Shown piece after piece: positions 52,122 to 61,659 of a stretch of 64,000 nucleotides of DNA (position 1 is its first letter; every line of letters begins with the position of its first letter). The stretch covers positions 2,976,001 to 3,040,000 of the forward strand of contig NZ_CP017075.1 of the NCBI RefSeq assembly GCF_001742225.1. The letters run 5' to 3'. The translations under genes and the position numbers were made by a program. The notes under the pieces were generated by a model, which ran no database searches, had not been told where the DNA came from, and worked only from the letters and a program-made list of their open reading frames with translations. The DNA comes from Novosphingobium resinovorum. Its GTDB lineage: Bacteria > Pseudomonadota > Alphaproteobacteria > Sphingomonadales > Sphingomonadaceae.

Positions 52122-55100
52122 TCACTCCACCACGAATCGAAGTTTGCTGGTATCCTTGCCTTTGCAGCGGTCGTTCAGGAAGGTTTCGAACCGCTTGCGC
52201 AGGTCTTCTGGCGTAGCGGGCGATCCGCCTTGGAGCAGCGCCTTCCGGATGTCCTCCCCGGTGACGTCGATCTTTTCGAGACCGGATAGTGCCTCCTGAA
52301 CTGCGGCGATGAACTCAGGCGTGACCAACTCTGGAAGAGTTCTCGTTTCGGCAAAGCCTGTGACGATCTTGCGCGACGAGCCCTTCAGCAGCTCAAAGTT
52401 TGACTGGATGATCGGATCCTCGATGTTGTCGACCAGCGTCTGCACCCACCCTTCCAAAAGACGGTCAAGCTCGTCATCGAGCTGCTTCAGGACATTGGCG
52501 GCCGGAAGCAGATCACCCTGCTCGTTAGCCGGGCGGAAGTTGCAGTGCGGGCAGACCGGTGATGCCGAGAGTTCGGAGTCGATCAGCGAGGCACAGCTTT
52601 TCAGTTTATCCAGCTTCTCCTCGAAGCTGGATAACTGGCTGGTCGGCATAAGCGAGATGCCCGCCAGCGCCCGCATCGCGGCCAGCCGCGAGTCTTTGCG
52701 GAGCGCGGATTTCGTCTTGTCTTCAGAAACCCCAAGGCGCGCCTTGCTATGCTGCCCGACATAGGCGGTGATGTAATCCTTCTTCAGTCGGGCGAGTGTC
52801 TGCCGATACTCGCTCGCATGCTGCGCTGTCCGATCCGACGCGAGCTTGTCAAGAAGCTGCCTCCGGGTCTCCTGCGCCTGCTTCACCCAGGTATGATCCG
52901 CTGACAGGACCATCTCGGCCTGCGACAAATAGCTGGCCGTTGCGCCGAGCTCGGTGACCAGCTCCAGCATCCCCTCGACAGCTTCCAGGACTTCGAGGTT
53001 CTTCTTCTGGGCCGCGATATCATCAGCACCAAAGCGAAGATTTTTGAGCTTGCCGACCGTGTTATAGGGCGCCAGGCTTTCGGAGAAAGCCTTCAGCGCA
53101 TCAAGCTTGGTGCGCCAATCGCGGATCTCTTCATCCCGCAAAAGCGGCTGTCCCCAGAAGCTCAGCCGACCGGTCATGTCCGTAGTTACGCTGAGCACAC
53201 GCCGCGTCAGCTTGCTGACTTCCTCCTGGAGGCGTTTGACAGGTTCGTCCGAGCCTTGCGTTGCCTGTTGAGCGAGTCCGGGCGGCAGGCCCAACACCTC
53301 GAACAGTGAGCGGAGGACGGCAACATTGATTTCCTTCGGCGCCTCGACGTGTTTGAACTGCTTCAGCTCATCGAGGGGCCGCTCGGCAAGCAGCGTGATC
53401 TTGCCGGAGTCGATCTTGTCGCCGGTGATCGCCAAAACGATGTCGCCGGCGTAGACCAGTCCGCCGAGTACGGTGGCCAAAAGATCGGGCTCAAGGCGGA
53501 ATTTAATCGGCGCGAAATACTCAACGTCGGCATCGCCGCTGACCAGTTCGCTGCGATTCAGGACCTGGCCATGCCCCTTTGCATTCAGTCGGGCTAACAC
53601 CTCCTGTGCGTACTTGGACCGCGTGGGATCGATACGATCACCATCGAGCATCTCCAGCCCGTCAAGAATGACGACTGCGTCCTTCGTGCGGTTTCCGCCC
53701 GCCAGCGCGCGCAGAGCGTTGCCGACGAGCTGCTTCCGGTTTGCCTCGGTCACTAGCGCGGCGAATGTCGGATATTCGGGCGCGACCTCAGCGAACTGAT
53801 TATTCAGCGCGAGGCCAGAGATGACGTTTACGGCGTCGCGGAAGTTGATCCGCTCCTCCGGCCCAAGCCGGGCCTTATCACGCAGCGAGACGCCCTTGGT
53901 CCACTCCTGCAGGGACTTTGTCTTGCCCTGGTAGGTGACGTCGAAGGCCGACATCTGCTTTTCCTGCAGCCACTTGCTCATGTCGCGCAGGGCGTCTTTG
54001 GCCTTGTCGAGGTAGATGGACTTCGCCCCACCGCTGGCTGTGGAGGCAAGATCCTGAGCCGCAGCGTAGAAGGAGAGGTGACGCCGGATCGCGTCGTCGA
54101 GGCCTTTGAGCCGGAAAAAAACCTCGTCCGCCTTGTGGTCGTCGCGAAACCGCGGGGGCTCGAACGGCTGAATGAAATAAATGTAGAAATCTCGTTCGGG
54201 CTGGGCCGTCGGCCGGTCGTTCGGAGCACCAAAGAAGAGATAGCCACTGCGCTCGACGCGGTGATCCTGCCACTCGATCTGGTATTGCCAGATCTGATGG
54301 CCGGTGACGTAACTCGTCTCGTCGGTGCGCTCCATTAGTTGCCGGATTGCATTGTAATAGGCACGATCCAGCGCATCATCGGACAGGGCTTCAGCCCGCT
54401 TCTCAATCTGGGCGTCATAGTCCACGTCCTTCTTCAGATCGAGATAGTACTGCTCAGTGTCCGGTGCTTTGGAAATAAACTGGCCGTTGACGGTCTTCAG
54501 CGTCTCCCGCAGGACGGTCTGAACAAGGGACAGCAAGTCGGCTTCCGGCTCTCCGCCCATGTCTTCGATGCCGGGCTGGAAAAGGCAGAGCGTGTCGCGG
54601 AGTTCCTCGACGGTTGGGCCTACGGGAACATAGATGTCACCACCCGTTGTCAGGCGATGGACCGAAAGCCCGTCAATAATCCGGATGGCCATCGGCCTGT
54701 ATGCAGGGCGCGTGAACGCTTTTTTCACCCGCTCCGACAGCACCTCATACACCTTGAGCACCGGTCCGATGTTCGGATCTGCGCGCAGCACGGAGTTTGA
54801 TGTGACCGTCTCCCAGAACTTGTCGTAACCGATCAGCCCTGGTCGATCATCGGGCACCTCATCGTTGAGGATGGCTTGGATCTGGTCCCGGAGAGTAACC
54901 AGAGCACCGCGTTTTTCGGTAAATACAAGCCGCTCGAAAGTTCCGATGTAGTCCGGATGCACCGGGAAAAGCCTGACGTATTCATCCAATTGCTCGTTCA
55001 TTGAGCCATAGAATTTGGCGAATGGCGTAAGGTAGGCGCGAATCTTGTTCTGCTGATCTGCCGTCTTTTTAAGGAGGCGTTCGGCCACCACGAAGCTGAC

Positions 55101-55853
55101 GTCCTGGCGGGCAAGCAGGATCTGCGTGAAACGATCCTTCACACGACGAAGGCTATCAGCGACATGCTGGAATCGGCTGCTGTCGAAGATCGCTTCCTGA
55201 ACGCCGGCGACGAACCGAAAGCGGAGATGCTTTGTGACCTCGCCGATCTCACGCAAGAACGACAGATCAAGAACCAGATCGTGATCCTTTCGGGATCTCA
55301 GGTATTCAAGAAACTCATCGACCACGAGGAGGACGCCGTGGTTCGGGTGGACCTCTGCGAATGCCGCCATCATCTCCTCAAAGGCAGCCTTGTTATTGAT
55401 GACCTTGTCCGCTGGGGGGAAGGAATAGCTGACGCCGTGCTTTTCGAGGAATACCTCAAGCTGTTGCGTAATGATGTCCCGCAAGGACATCTGGCTGGAG
55501 ATCTCGATCCGGTGAACCTTGAATTTGCCCGCGATCGCCTCGGCGGCCTCGGCTACTTTCGGATGGCGGATCATCGGGACATAGGCCGCGTCCTCAGCAA
55601 CCAGCGAGAGCACCGACATCAGGTGCGACTTACCGGTCCCGTAGTTGCCGACAATTAGTACGCCCTTGTGGTCCACAGCCTCGTCGAACGAGAGCTGGGG
55701 GATCATTTGCTTCGCTATCCGTTCGGCCATGTCGTCGGAAATGACGTAGGTCGATACAAGCTTCTTCGCCTCATCCGGGCGGTTAGCGTCCAGAAGCTGA
55801 ATGACCGACTCGATCGGCTCGAATTGAATGAGATCGCCATAACGCATCGGCAT
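52122..55853 (-). CDS. brxC: BREX type 3 ATPase BrxC
   Basis: A large 1243-residue P-loop protein. I chose the ATG at 55853, eight bases after an AAGGGGGA site. A longer frame from 55973 would run into brxF. Walker A is VGNYGTGKSHLMSVLSL near residue 71, and Walker B LLVVDEFLEYL lies near 178. Long helical and coiled regions follow (LQEEVSKLTRRVLSVTTDM). A CPHCNFRPANE zinc-like motif sits near the C-terminus. BrxC/PglY is the core ATPase of all BREX systems and is thought to assemble on DNA. Confidence 0.9.
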   Translation of the reverse strand: MPMRYGDLIQFEPIESVIQLLDANRPDEAKKLVSTYVISDDMAERIAKQMIPQLSFDEAVDHKGVLIVGNYGTGKSHLMSVLSLVAEDAAYVPMIRHPKVAEAAEAIAGKFKVHRIEISSQMSLRDIITQQLEVFLEKHGVSYSFPPADKVINNKAAFEEMMAAFAEVHPNHGVLLVVDEFLEYLRSRKDHDLVLDLSFLREIGEVTKHLRFRFVAGVQEAIFDSSRFQHVADSLRRVKDRFTQILLARQDVSFVVAERLLKKTADQQNKIRAYLTPFAKFYGSMNEQLDEYVRLFPVHPDYIGTFERLVFTEKRGALVTLRDQIQAILNDEVPDDRPGLIGYDKFWETVTSNSVLRADPNIGPVLKVYEVLSERVKKAFTRPAYRPMAIRIIDGLSVHRLTTGGDIYVPVGPTVEELRDTLCLFQPGIEDMGGEPEADLLSLVQTVLRETLKTVNGQFISKAPDTEQYYLDLKKDVDYDAQIEKRAEALSDDALDRAYYNAIRQLMERTDETSYVTGHQIWQYQIEWQDHRVERSGYLFFGAPNDRPTAQPERDFYIYFIQPFEPPRFRDDHKADEVFFRLKGLDDAIRRHLSFYAAAQDLASTASGGAKSIYLDKAKDALRDMSKWLQEKQMSAFDVTYQGKTKSLQEWTKGVSLRDKARLGPEERINFRDAVNVISGLALNNQFAEVAPEYPTFAALVTEANRKQLVGNALRALAGGNRTKDAVVILDGLEMLDGDRIDPTRSKYAQEVLARLNAKGHGQVLNRSELVSGDADVEYFAPIKFRLEPDLLATVLGGLVYAGDIVLAITGDKIDSGKITLLAERPLDELKQFKHVEAPKEINVAVLRSLFEVLGLPPGLAQQATQGSDEPVKRLQEEVSKLTRRVLSVTTDMTGRLSFWGQPLLRDEEIRDWRTKLDALKAFSESLAPYNTVGKLKNLRFGADDIAAQKKNLEVLEAVEGMLELVTELGATASYLSQAEMVLSADHTWVKQAQETRRQLLDKLASDRTAQHASEYRQTLARLKKDYITAYVGQHSKARLGVSEDKTKSALRKDSRLAAMRALAGISLMPTSQLSSFEEKLDKLKSCASLIDSELSASPVCPHCNFRPANEQGDLLPAANVLKQLDDELDRLLEGWVQTLVDNIEDPIIQSNFELLKGSSRKIVTGFAETRTLPELVTPEFIAAVQEALSGLEKIDVTGEDIRKALLQGGSPATPEDLRKRFETFLNDRCKGKDTSKLRFVVE

Positions 55854-55867
55854 CCCGTGTTCCCCCT

Positions 55868-56326
55868 TCAATGAATCTTGAACGGGACCAGGCCGTCGAT
55901 GCCATAGTCCTGATGTTCTGGATGTTCTGTCGTGGCGTAGGAAAGTCGGTCGTCCCGAAGATCTCCTGGCCACACCGCAATGACGCGACGCGCATGAGCA
56001 TGTCGCTTCAGTAAATCTAGCGGGCTGAGCTGCAGCGTACGATCGAACAGCAGCTCGATGTTGTCCACGAGCAAGAGCCCGCGACTGGAAAATCTATCTG
56101 CGAGTTCCTTCAGCAGGTCTGCCGCATGCAAATGTCTTCTGGTGCTCGGTACTGTAAGCAACTCGCGACCAAGCGCGGCGCCGACGTTTAGAACACGTGC
56201 TTGCCGACGTGTGGCCAACTGCCCGAGGAAATCGCTCTTGCCAGACCGGGGTGGCCCGATCAAGATTACCAACTTGCTGTTAAGACCCGATATATCCTCG
56301 ACAAGGCGATCCAGTTTCTCGATCAT
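55868..56326 (-). CDS. brxF: BREX type 3 small P-loop protein BrxF
   Basis: A 152-residue ATPase-like protein. Walker A VILIGPPRSGKSDFLGQL near residue 26 and a hydrophobic Walker B, GLLLVDNIELLFD. BrxF is specific to type 3 BREX, so this small gene fixes the subtype. It lies between the WYL regulator (3-base gap) and brxC (14-base gap). Confidence 0.88.
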   Translation of the reverse strand: MIEKLDRLVEDISGLNSKLVILIGPPRSGKSDFLGQLATRRQARVLNVGAALGRELLTVPSTRRHLHAADLLKELADRFSSRGLLLVDNIELLFDRTLQLSPLDLLKRHAHARRVIAVWPGDLRDDRLSYATTEHPEHQDYGIDGLVPFKIH

Positions 56327-56329
56327 CGT

Positions 56330-57220
56330 TCAACCCTCCATCCGATAGGCGGATGCCTGAGCCTTCGCCCTGGGGTCGAGCAGCGCGCCGTTGAGCAGCA
56401 CGATTTGCTGATCCTGCGGACGCCGCGCAGATGGATCGGTGTCTAGGCCCAGCCGCTTGAGGGCGTAATAGAGAAGTGCCTTCCGCACAGGGATCTTGGC
56501 GCTACCCCCGCGCATACCATAATCGAGGGCGATGACTTTCTGCTGTGTGTCGGACAGCTCCGGATGCGGCCCTATTTCCAAAGTTACCTGGTCATTCCAA
56601 TCGGCGTCCGCATCAGCTCCGACACCGCTCGGCTTTGTGCCGCGCGTTTCAATGATCCGGGAAAGGAGGAAGTCCTTGAAGAGCTGGTCAGTGAGGCAGA
56701 AGGCCCGCGCGTGCCAACGGAATCCGTCGAATGCGATCGCATGTGGCGCGATCCAGCGCCAGCGTGACTCCGGCTGGGATAGCGACTGGTACTTGACCTC
56801 GATCGCCTCGGACCGCCGAATTGCGGCCACGACCGAGCGCAGTGTCTTGGCATTGACTCCTCGCGCGGGGGTCGGTGCCGCGTCGTAGGACGGGAATTGG
56901 CCCATCCATGCCTCATCACGGTCAAGAATACCGTCGGCGACCGAGCGCAGCTGAGAGAGGTAACGGCTGGCATCCGGTTTCAGAAAAAGGGATTGGAACT
57001 CGGTTCCCCGGATGTAGGTTCGGGCGCTCTTATCGTAGGCCATGTTGCCTGGAGCCATACCGATGTACCGATTCAGATCGGTAGACGCCTGGTTCACCGA
57101 GACGCCGAACGTATCCATCAGATCGCTGCGATTCACATGCCCATCCCAAAACAGACGGAACTCGATGAATTCGAACCGACGCTCTACGCCCCACCTGAGA
57201 TCTGGCTTTCCCGCCCCCAC
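56330..57220 (-). CDS. brxR: WYL-domain transcriptional regulator of BREX (BrxR-like)
   Basis: A 296-residue regulator from a GTG start at 57220. N-terminal winged helix (FEFIEFRLFWDGHVNRSDLM, FGVSVNQASTDLNRYI), a WYL domain (EVKYQSLSQPESRWRWIAPH, FRWHARAFCLTDQLFKDFLL) and a WCX-like C-terminus. BrxR proteins repress BREX operons and bind inverted repeats upstream. I could not find a convincing repeat in 57221-57340. It starts the defence operon on the same strand. Confidence 0.88.
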   Translation of the reverse strand: MGAGKPDLRWGVERRFEFIEFRLFWDGHVNRSDLMDTFGVSVNQASTDLNRYIGMAPGNMAYDKSARTYIRGTEFQSLFLKPDASRYLSQLRSVADGILDRDEAWMGQFPSYDAAPTPARGVNAKTLRSVVAAIRRSEAIEVKYQSLSQPESRWRWIAPHAIAFDGFRWHARAFCLTDQLFKDFLLSRIIETRGTKPSGVGADADADWNDQVTLEIGPHPELSDTQQKVIALDYGMRGGSAKIPVRKALLYYALKRLGLDTDPSARRPQDQQIVLLNGALLDPRAKAQASAYRMEG

Positions 57221-57455
57221 CGCGCACTCCCAGTGATATGATCCATACCGTAACTATGCAGGCACAGTTTCTGGACCTTCAATCTTACTATCCAAGCAAC
57301 GGTGGAAGATCAATTGGAATCGGTGAACAAACATATGAGGAATGATGCCTGTCACCATGGGGAATCAGCGCTGTCGCGCCTCTATATATGGCCGCATGGC
57401 CGAAGGGCGCGTGAGCCACGTGGATTGTGTGGCCGCCGTTACCGGCGACGGCGTT
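57221..57455. other. Promoter region of the BREX operon, no gene
   Basis: The stretch 57230-57340 is clearly AT-richer than its surroundings and must hold the brxR promoter. TTGAAG at about 57279-57284 (minus strand) followed by TAGTTA is a poor, over-spaced pair. No coding frame in this gap is convincing. Confidence 0.4.
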
Positions 57456-58418
57456 TCATGCCTGCTTGCTAGCAGCCCGAGCCAGACTCAACAGTCGCCG
57501 GCATGCAGGATTATCGTTTATGGCGGACCAGATCATGCTGAATGGCAAAACCTCACCCGCTAGTTCCCGGTAGGTGATCCCCGGAAACCGCGCGACGGTC
57601 GTCGCTTCGCTCGTCAGAGTGAGGCCTTGGCCGACCGCAACCAGCGACAGGATGTTGTCTCTCCCGACCTGTTGGGTTTGAATCTCCACTTTGCGGCCGA
57701 GACCCGCAAGTCGTGCGACAAGATATTCGTGAATCTCCAGCCCCGGCGCACCGTCGCTCACGATGAACCGTTCCGAGGCCAAATCGGCCCAGCCGAGGTC
57801 GGGCTTATCTGCCAAAGGATGATCGTCGGGCAACACCAGAAAGACTTTCTCGCACCACAGGTGCTCGGCTTCACAACCGTCCCAAGCCGGCATGCCCGTT
57901 ATGAATGCGACATCGAGATTGAGATTGCGAACCGCAGCGACGTGTTCAGGCGGACTGCCATCAATGATGTCGACCTGCACCTTCGGGTGACGCGACCCGA
58001 AAGCACGCAGCAAATCGAACAAAAATCCTGATGCGAGGGACGAGAATATCCCTACTTTGACCAGCCCTTGCTCTGCCCGGCCGACCGCTGCCACCTTGGT
58101 CACCCCGATGTCGATCTGGCGAAGAGCATGGCGGGCATTGCGCAGGAATTCCCGCCCGGCGACGGTCAATCGCACCCCGCCAGCATATCGCACGAAAAGC
58201 GACGCCCCCAATTCATCTTCGAGATCACGGATCCGTCGGCTGATGGAAGACTCCTGGATGGCAAGCGCCGTAGCGGCCTTGCGGAAGCTCCCATAGTCGA
58301 CGGCAGCAACAAAATATCGCAACTGGTGCAGCCGGACTGCGGACTTGCGGGCATTCCCCTCAACAATGTTCGTGAGGGCATCATCAGGCGATGGCTGATT
58401 GTTCCGGATCGCAGGCAT
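57456..58418 (-). CDS. LysR-family transcriptional regulator
   Basis: A 320-residue LysR regulator. The winged helix is LHQLRYFVAAVDYGSFRKAA, then ISRRIRDLEDELGASLFVRY. The effector domain begins GLVKVGIFSSLASGFLFDLL and includes LVLPDDHPLADKP, ALVAVGQGLTLTS-like LSLVAVGQGLTLTSEAT. The start is 25 residues longer than minimal LysR proteins. Such genes are frequent next to trb operons in sphingomonad mobile elements. The inducer is unknown. Confidence 0.92.
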   Translation of the reverse strand: MPAIRNNQPSPDDALTNIVEGNARKSAVRLHQLRYFVAAVDYGSFRKAATALAIQESSISRRIRDLEDELGASLFVRYAGGVRLTVAGREFLRNARHALRQIDIGVTKVAAVGRAEQGLVKVGIFSSLASGFLFDLLRAFGSRHPKVQVDIIDGSPPEHVAAVRNLNLDVAFITGMPAWDGCEAEHLWCEKVFLVLPDDHPLADKPDLGWADLASERFIVSDGAPGLEIHEYLVARLAGLGRKVEIQTQQVGRDNILSLVAVGQGLTLTSEATTVARFPGITYRELAGEVLPFSMIWSAINDNPACRRLLSLARAASKQA

Positions 58419-58562
58419 GGCGTGTCACCCGGAACCGTGTTCGGTTTCTGGCGAATACCCCGCCACCATCCGAGCAAGAAACGGCCTGCGCGCTTCACCT
58501 TCGATGCACGCGCCACGATGCTTGAATCTGCGCGCGCTCATCGCCTCTCCGCATAATCTCAA

Positions 58563-58579
58563 ACTAAACGGCGTTCAGT
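58563..58579. promoter_or_regulatory. TetR-type operator, site 1
   Basis: Inverted repeat ACTAAACG-G-CGTTCAGT (7 of 8 pairs) about 85-100 bases before the TetR start. It matches site 2 at 13 of 17 positions. Two similar sites in front of a TetR gene suggest autoregulation. Confidence 0.6.
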
Positions 58580-58622
58580 TACCGAAATGCTGCTTGTTGA
58601 CATCCGCCCCGTCAACGAAAAA

Positions 58623-58639
58623 AGTAAATCGCGTTTAGT
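58623..58639. promoter_or_regulatory. TetR-type operator, site 2
   Basis: AGTAAATCGCGTTTAGT, related to site 1 and placed about 25 bases before the TetR start, where a bound repressor would block RNA polymerase. The centre-to-centre distance to site 1 is 60 bases. Confidence 0.55.
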
Positions 58640-58661
58640 TTTCACGATCAGTTGGGACAGG

Positions 58662-59297
58662 ATGTCCATGGCTCGCCCCCGGAAGGAGCAAGAACTTGAT
58701 ATTGCTCGTCGCGCAGTCGACGAAACCATCCGGCTGCTGGCGGAGCGCGGCGACCTCGACGTACCGTTGACCGCGGTTGCGCATGCCATAGGCTGCACGG
58801 CGCCAGCGCTTTACGGCCACTTTCACGACAAGAGCGCCTTGCTGCGCGCCGTTCGGGACGAGGGTTTTAACCGGCTCTACAGAGAAAAGCTGGCTGTCTT
58901 CGAGCAGATGCGCGGTGACCCGTTCGGTTATTTGCGTGATGGCAGCTATGCATATGTCCGCTTTGCTCTGGAAAACTCCACGCTATACCGCTTGATGTTC
59001 ACACCGCCGCCGAGGCTCGGGGTCAGCGACGACCCATGGTCGAGCGAAGCTGGAAGTCAGGTATTGAATCTATTGCTGACGGGACTTCGTTGTTCTCAGG
59101 ACAAAGGCTTTTTGCCTAGCATGGATCTCAGCCGCTACAGCTTCATGTTCTGGTCAACGGTACACGGCGCGGTGAGCCTCACCCTTCAGAACCGGGAAAT
59201 GGATCAGTCCACCAAATGGAACACGGCGCGAGAGGCCGTCGACACGCTGATGGAGATCATCGCGGCGACTTGTTCTGATAGGCCTCCCGCCTCATGA
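58662..59297 (+). CDS. TetR/AcrR-family transcriptional regulator
   Basis: About 211 residues from the ATG at 58662 (MSMARPRKEQ); the ATG at 58668 is also possible. The helix-turn-helix is VPLTAVAHAIGCTAPALYGH, then FHDKSALLRAV. The C-terminal ligand domain resembles the WHG/TetR_C_33 type (YVRFALENSTLYRLMFTPPP). It is divergent from the LysR gene and convergent, with a 6-base overlap, with the DUF2274 gene. It may control the transfer operon or a nearby gene (inference). Confidence 0.92.
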   Translation: MSMARPRKEQELDIARRAVDETIRLLAERGDLDVPLTAVAHAIGCTAPALYGHFHDKSALLRAVRDEGFNRLYREKLAVFEQMRGDPFGYLRDGSYAYVRFALENSTLYRLMFTPPPRLGVSDDPWSSEAGSQVLNLLLTGLRCSQDKGFLPSMDLSRYSFMFWSTVHGAVSLTLQNREMDQSTKWNTAREAVDTLMEIIAATCSDRPPAS

Positions 59298-59513
59298 GCG
59301 GGCTCGTCTGGCGCTGGCAAAGCCCCGATCCGTTGCGATGAACCGCTCCAACATCGGTACGATCAGCCTGACGGGATCGGTGGCAGGCTGCCCGGTCTCC
59401 CGGGCCAGCACCTCGGCATAGGCAACGAGATCCCGATGGAGCGGCCCCGGCAATTCCAGCGTGAGTTTGACGGGTTTGTCCTCAATGATGGGTCCAAGTT
59501 TCAGCTTTGCCAT
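59292..59513 (-). CDS. DUF2274 protein of trb operons
   Basis: A 73-residue protein, MAKLKLGPIIEDKPVKLTLE, then PGPLHRDLVAYAEVLARETG. It has a ribbon-helix-helix-like shape. DUF2274 genes regularly follow trbI in alphaproteobacterial conjugation operons, and here the gap to trbI is two bases. The function is unknown, possibly regulation of transfer. Confidence 0.85.
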   Translation of the reverse strand: MAKLKLGPIIEDKPVKLTLELPGPLHRDLVAYAEVLARETGQPATDPVRLIVPMLERFIATDRGFASARRARS

Positions 59514-59515
59514 GG

Positions 59516-60649
59516 TCAGTTCCTGTAGGGTTCGAGCACAAGATCGCGGGTGACGATGACCCTGACCGGGAAGCCCGGCCGGATGGTCAGTGTCGGGGCA
59601 ACCTGCAACTGGCGCTGGACGATCTGTTGTCCGGCCTGGTTGATGGTGTCCTGCGCCCCGTCGCGGATGGCGCGGATCAGCCGGTCGTCGTCATCGGTCG
59701 CCAGCTCGGTGCCAATGCCGAGCAGCGTGGACAGCCCTGCCGCCTTCATCAGATCCCACCAGTGATAATCGACGCCATCCTCCAGTCCGGCATAGCCGGA
59801 AGCGTCCGCGCCCGGTTGGCGCTCCAGAACGATGGAACGGCCATTGGGCAAGATCAGACGATTCCAGACCAGCAGCACGCGGCGCTGTCCGAAGGTGACG
59901 CCCGCATCATACTGGCCGATGATGCGCGTGCCCTGCGGGATCAGGAGCAGCGAGCCGGTCGGGCTGTCATAGACATTCTCCGTGACCTGCGCTGTGATTT
60001 GCCCCGGCAGATCGGAGCGGATGCCGGTAATCATCGCCGCCGGGATCACGGCTCCGGCCTGAAGAATGTAGGGCGACGCAGGCGCCATGATGCGATCCAA
60101 GGCAACGGTCTGGCGGTCCACCGGACCATTAAGGAAAGCCGTGTGCCTGTCCTGCGCTGCGGGTTGGCTGCCAAGGTCAAGGCCTGTGAGGCCAGACATT
60201 GCGGAACTGGGTGTCGCTGCTGTTCTCTGCCCTGACTGGAAGAAGACCGTACTCAGACGCGCGGCTTCCTCTTCAGCGAGGCGCCGCTCTTCAGCAGGGT
60301 CGCGGGCGGGCGTCGCCATAGCGGGCGGTGCGACGGGCTGACCACTGTTCTGGGCGTCGAGGATGGGACCGCCAAGATCGCCCGGTAATGCCGGTCCCAG
60401 GACCGGGCCGGTATAATCGCGCGGTAGGCCGGACAGGCCATCGGCCGTGGGGCGGTTCTCGGTTGAATAGAGTTCTTCGCCACCACCGCTCAGATCACGG
60501 GTCTGGAGTGCATAGATCAGCGCCCCACCGATCCCTAGCAACGCGACGGCTGCGACACCGGCGAGCATCTTGCGCGACAGGCGCGTGACACGCGGTGTCT
60601 CGGCGCGCAGGCGCATCGGCGCGGCATTCGTGGTGGTCTCCTCGCTCAT
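59516..60649 (-). CDS. trbI: Conjugal transfer protein TrbI (VirB10-like)
   Basis: A 377-residue TrbI/VirB10 protein. A single N-terminal membrane span (VAALLGIGGALIYALQTR-like AGVAAVALLGIGGALIYALQ), a Pro-rich periplasmic linker, and the beta-barrel domain with VIPAAMITGIRSDLPGQITA, GSLLLIPQGTRIIGQYD, RVLLVWNRLILPNGRSI and YEPYRN-like C-terminus. It spans the envelope in the mating-pair channel. The start overlaps trbG by four bases. Confidence 0.95.
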   Translation of the reverse strand: MSEETTTNAAPMRLRAETPRVTRLSRKMLAGVAAVALLGIGGALIYALQTRDLSGGGEELYSTENRPTADGLSGLPRDYTGPVLGPALPGDLGGPILDAQNSGQPVAPPAMATPARDPAEERRLAEEEAARLSTVFFQSGQRTAATPSSAMSGLTGLDLGSQPAAQDRHTAFLNGPVDRQTVALDRIMAPASPYILQAGAVIPAAMITGIRSDLPGQITAQVTENVYDSPTGSLLLIPQGTRIIGQYDAGVTFGQRRVLLVWNRLILPNGRSIVLERQPGADASGYAGLEDGVDYHWWDLMKAAGLSTLLGIGTELATDDDDRLIRAIRDGAQDTINQAGQQIVQRQLQVAPTLTIRPGFPVRVIVTRDLVLEPYRN

Positions 60650-61659
60650 GACGGCGACTCCCCGGTGTTCGCGGGCTGGGCCGCCTGTCTTTGTTCGATG
60701 CGAACAATCCTGACGGTCTGCTGACGATTGCCGCTGCCCAGGCGCAGCTCGGCCGCACCGAACAGGCGATCGACGATCAGGATGTTCTGATGGATGCGGG
60801 AATTAACGATCTGAGGCTCGCCATCGGATCCCAGAACGAAGATCGGCGGCATCTCGCCCTGGACGATGCCGCGCGGGAAGACGACATAGATCCGGCGGCC
60901 GTCGTCGAAGACGGAGATCGGCCGCCACGGCGGGCTGTCGCCAGTAAGTCCGTAGCGATAGTTGCGCGCGGCCTCGACCGGGATGATCGGTGCTGCCGGA
61001 ACGGTCTGGCGCTGACTTGCCGGTGGTGCCGGATAAGCCCAAGCAACGGACGGCATATAGAGCGCCTCGCGGGCGCGCAGTTCGATCATGTACGTGCGCC
61101 GGTCGGTCGTGACGACGAGATTGGTCGAGATGTCCTGCCGCGATGGCTTGACGAGGATGTGGACGCGGCGGTTCACACCGCTGCCGCTTTCGGTATCCCC
61201 GATAATCCAGCGAGCGGTATCGCCCGCCGCGATCGGCCCCGCGCCGGTCAGGCTCTCGCCCGGCTCCAGCGCGATATTGGTGATCTGCCCCGGCGCGGCA
61301 TAGACCTGATAAAGTGCGCCTTCCGACCAGGGGTAGATCTGGATGGCGTTATAGTAGCCTTCGCGACGCGGCTCGACGCGAGCGGCGGCATTCGCGTTCT
61401 CGACGCGGCCTGCCGGCGTGCCTGCTGCGGTTCCGCCGCGCGCGACCGTCCATGCCGGCGGCGTGTGCAATGGCCGGGGCCGGTCATCGGTGACAGCAGC
61501 CTGCACGGTCGGCAGCGCAGGAACTTCGGCATCGTAGCTGAACTGCGGCGTGCGGTTGGTGGCGCAGCCCGCCAGCATGGTGGCCGAGAGCAGCAAAGCC
61601 GCGATGACAGGTTTACGGAAAACCGGGAAACCGGAATTGCGGGGGAACGTGCGGGTCAT
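60646..61659 (-). CDS. trbG: Conjugal transfer protein TrbG (VirB9-like)
   Basis: A 337-residue protein from the ATG at 61659, which overlaps the trbF stop (ATGA). A lipoprotein signal (ALLLSATMLAGC) is followed by the VirB9/CagX domain: YNAIQIYPWSEGALYQVYA, QITNIALEPGESL, WIIGDTESG, RRTYMIELRA, YGLTGDSPPWRPISVFDDGR. It is an outer-membrane core component that binds TrbI. Confidence 0.95.
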   Translation of the reverse strand: MTRTFPRNSGFPVFRKPVIAALLLSATMLAGCATNRTPQFSYDAEVPALPTVQAAVTDDRPRPLHTPPAWTVARGGTAAGTPAGRVENANAAARVEPRREGYYNAIQIYPWSEGALYQVYAAPGQITNIALEPGESLTGAGPIAAGDTARWIIGDTESGSGVNRRVHILVKPSRQDISTNLVVTTDRRTYMIELRAREALYMPSVAWAYPAPPASQRQTVPAAPIIPVEAARNYRYGLTGDSPPWRPISVFDDGRRIYVVFPRGIVQGEMPPIFVLGSDGEPQIVNSRIHQNILIVDRLFGAAELRLGSGNRQQTVRIVRIEQRQAAQPANTGESPS

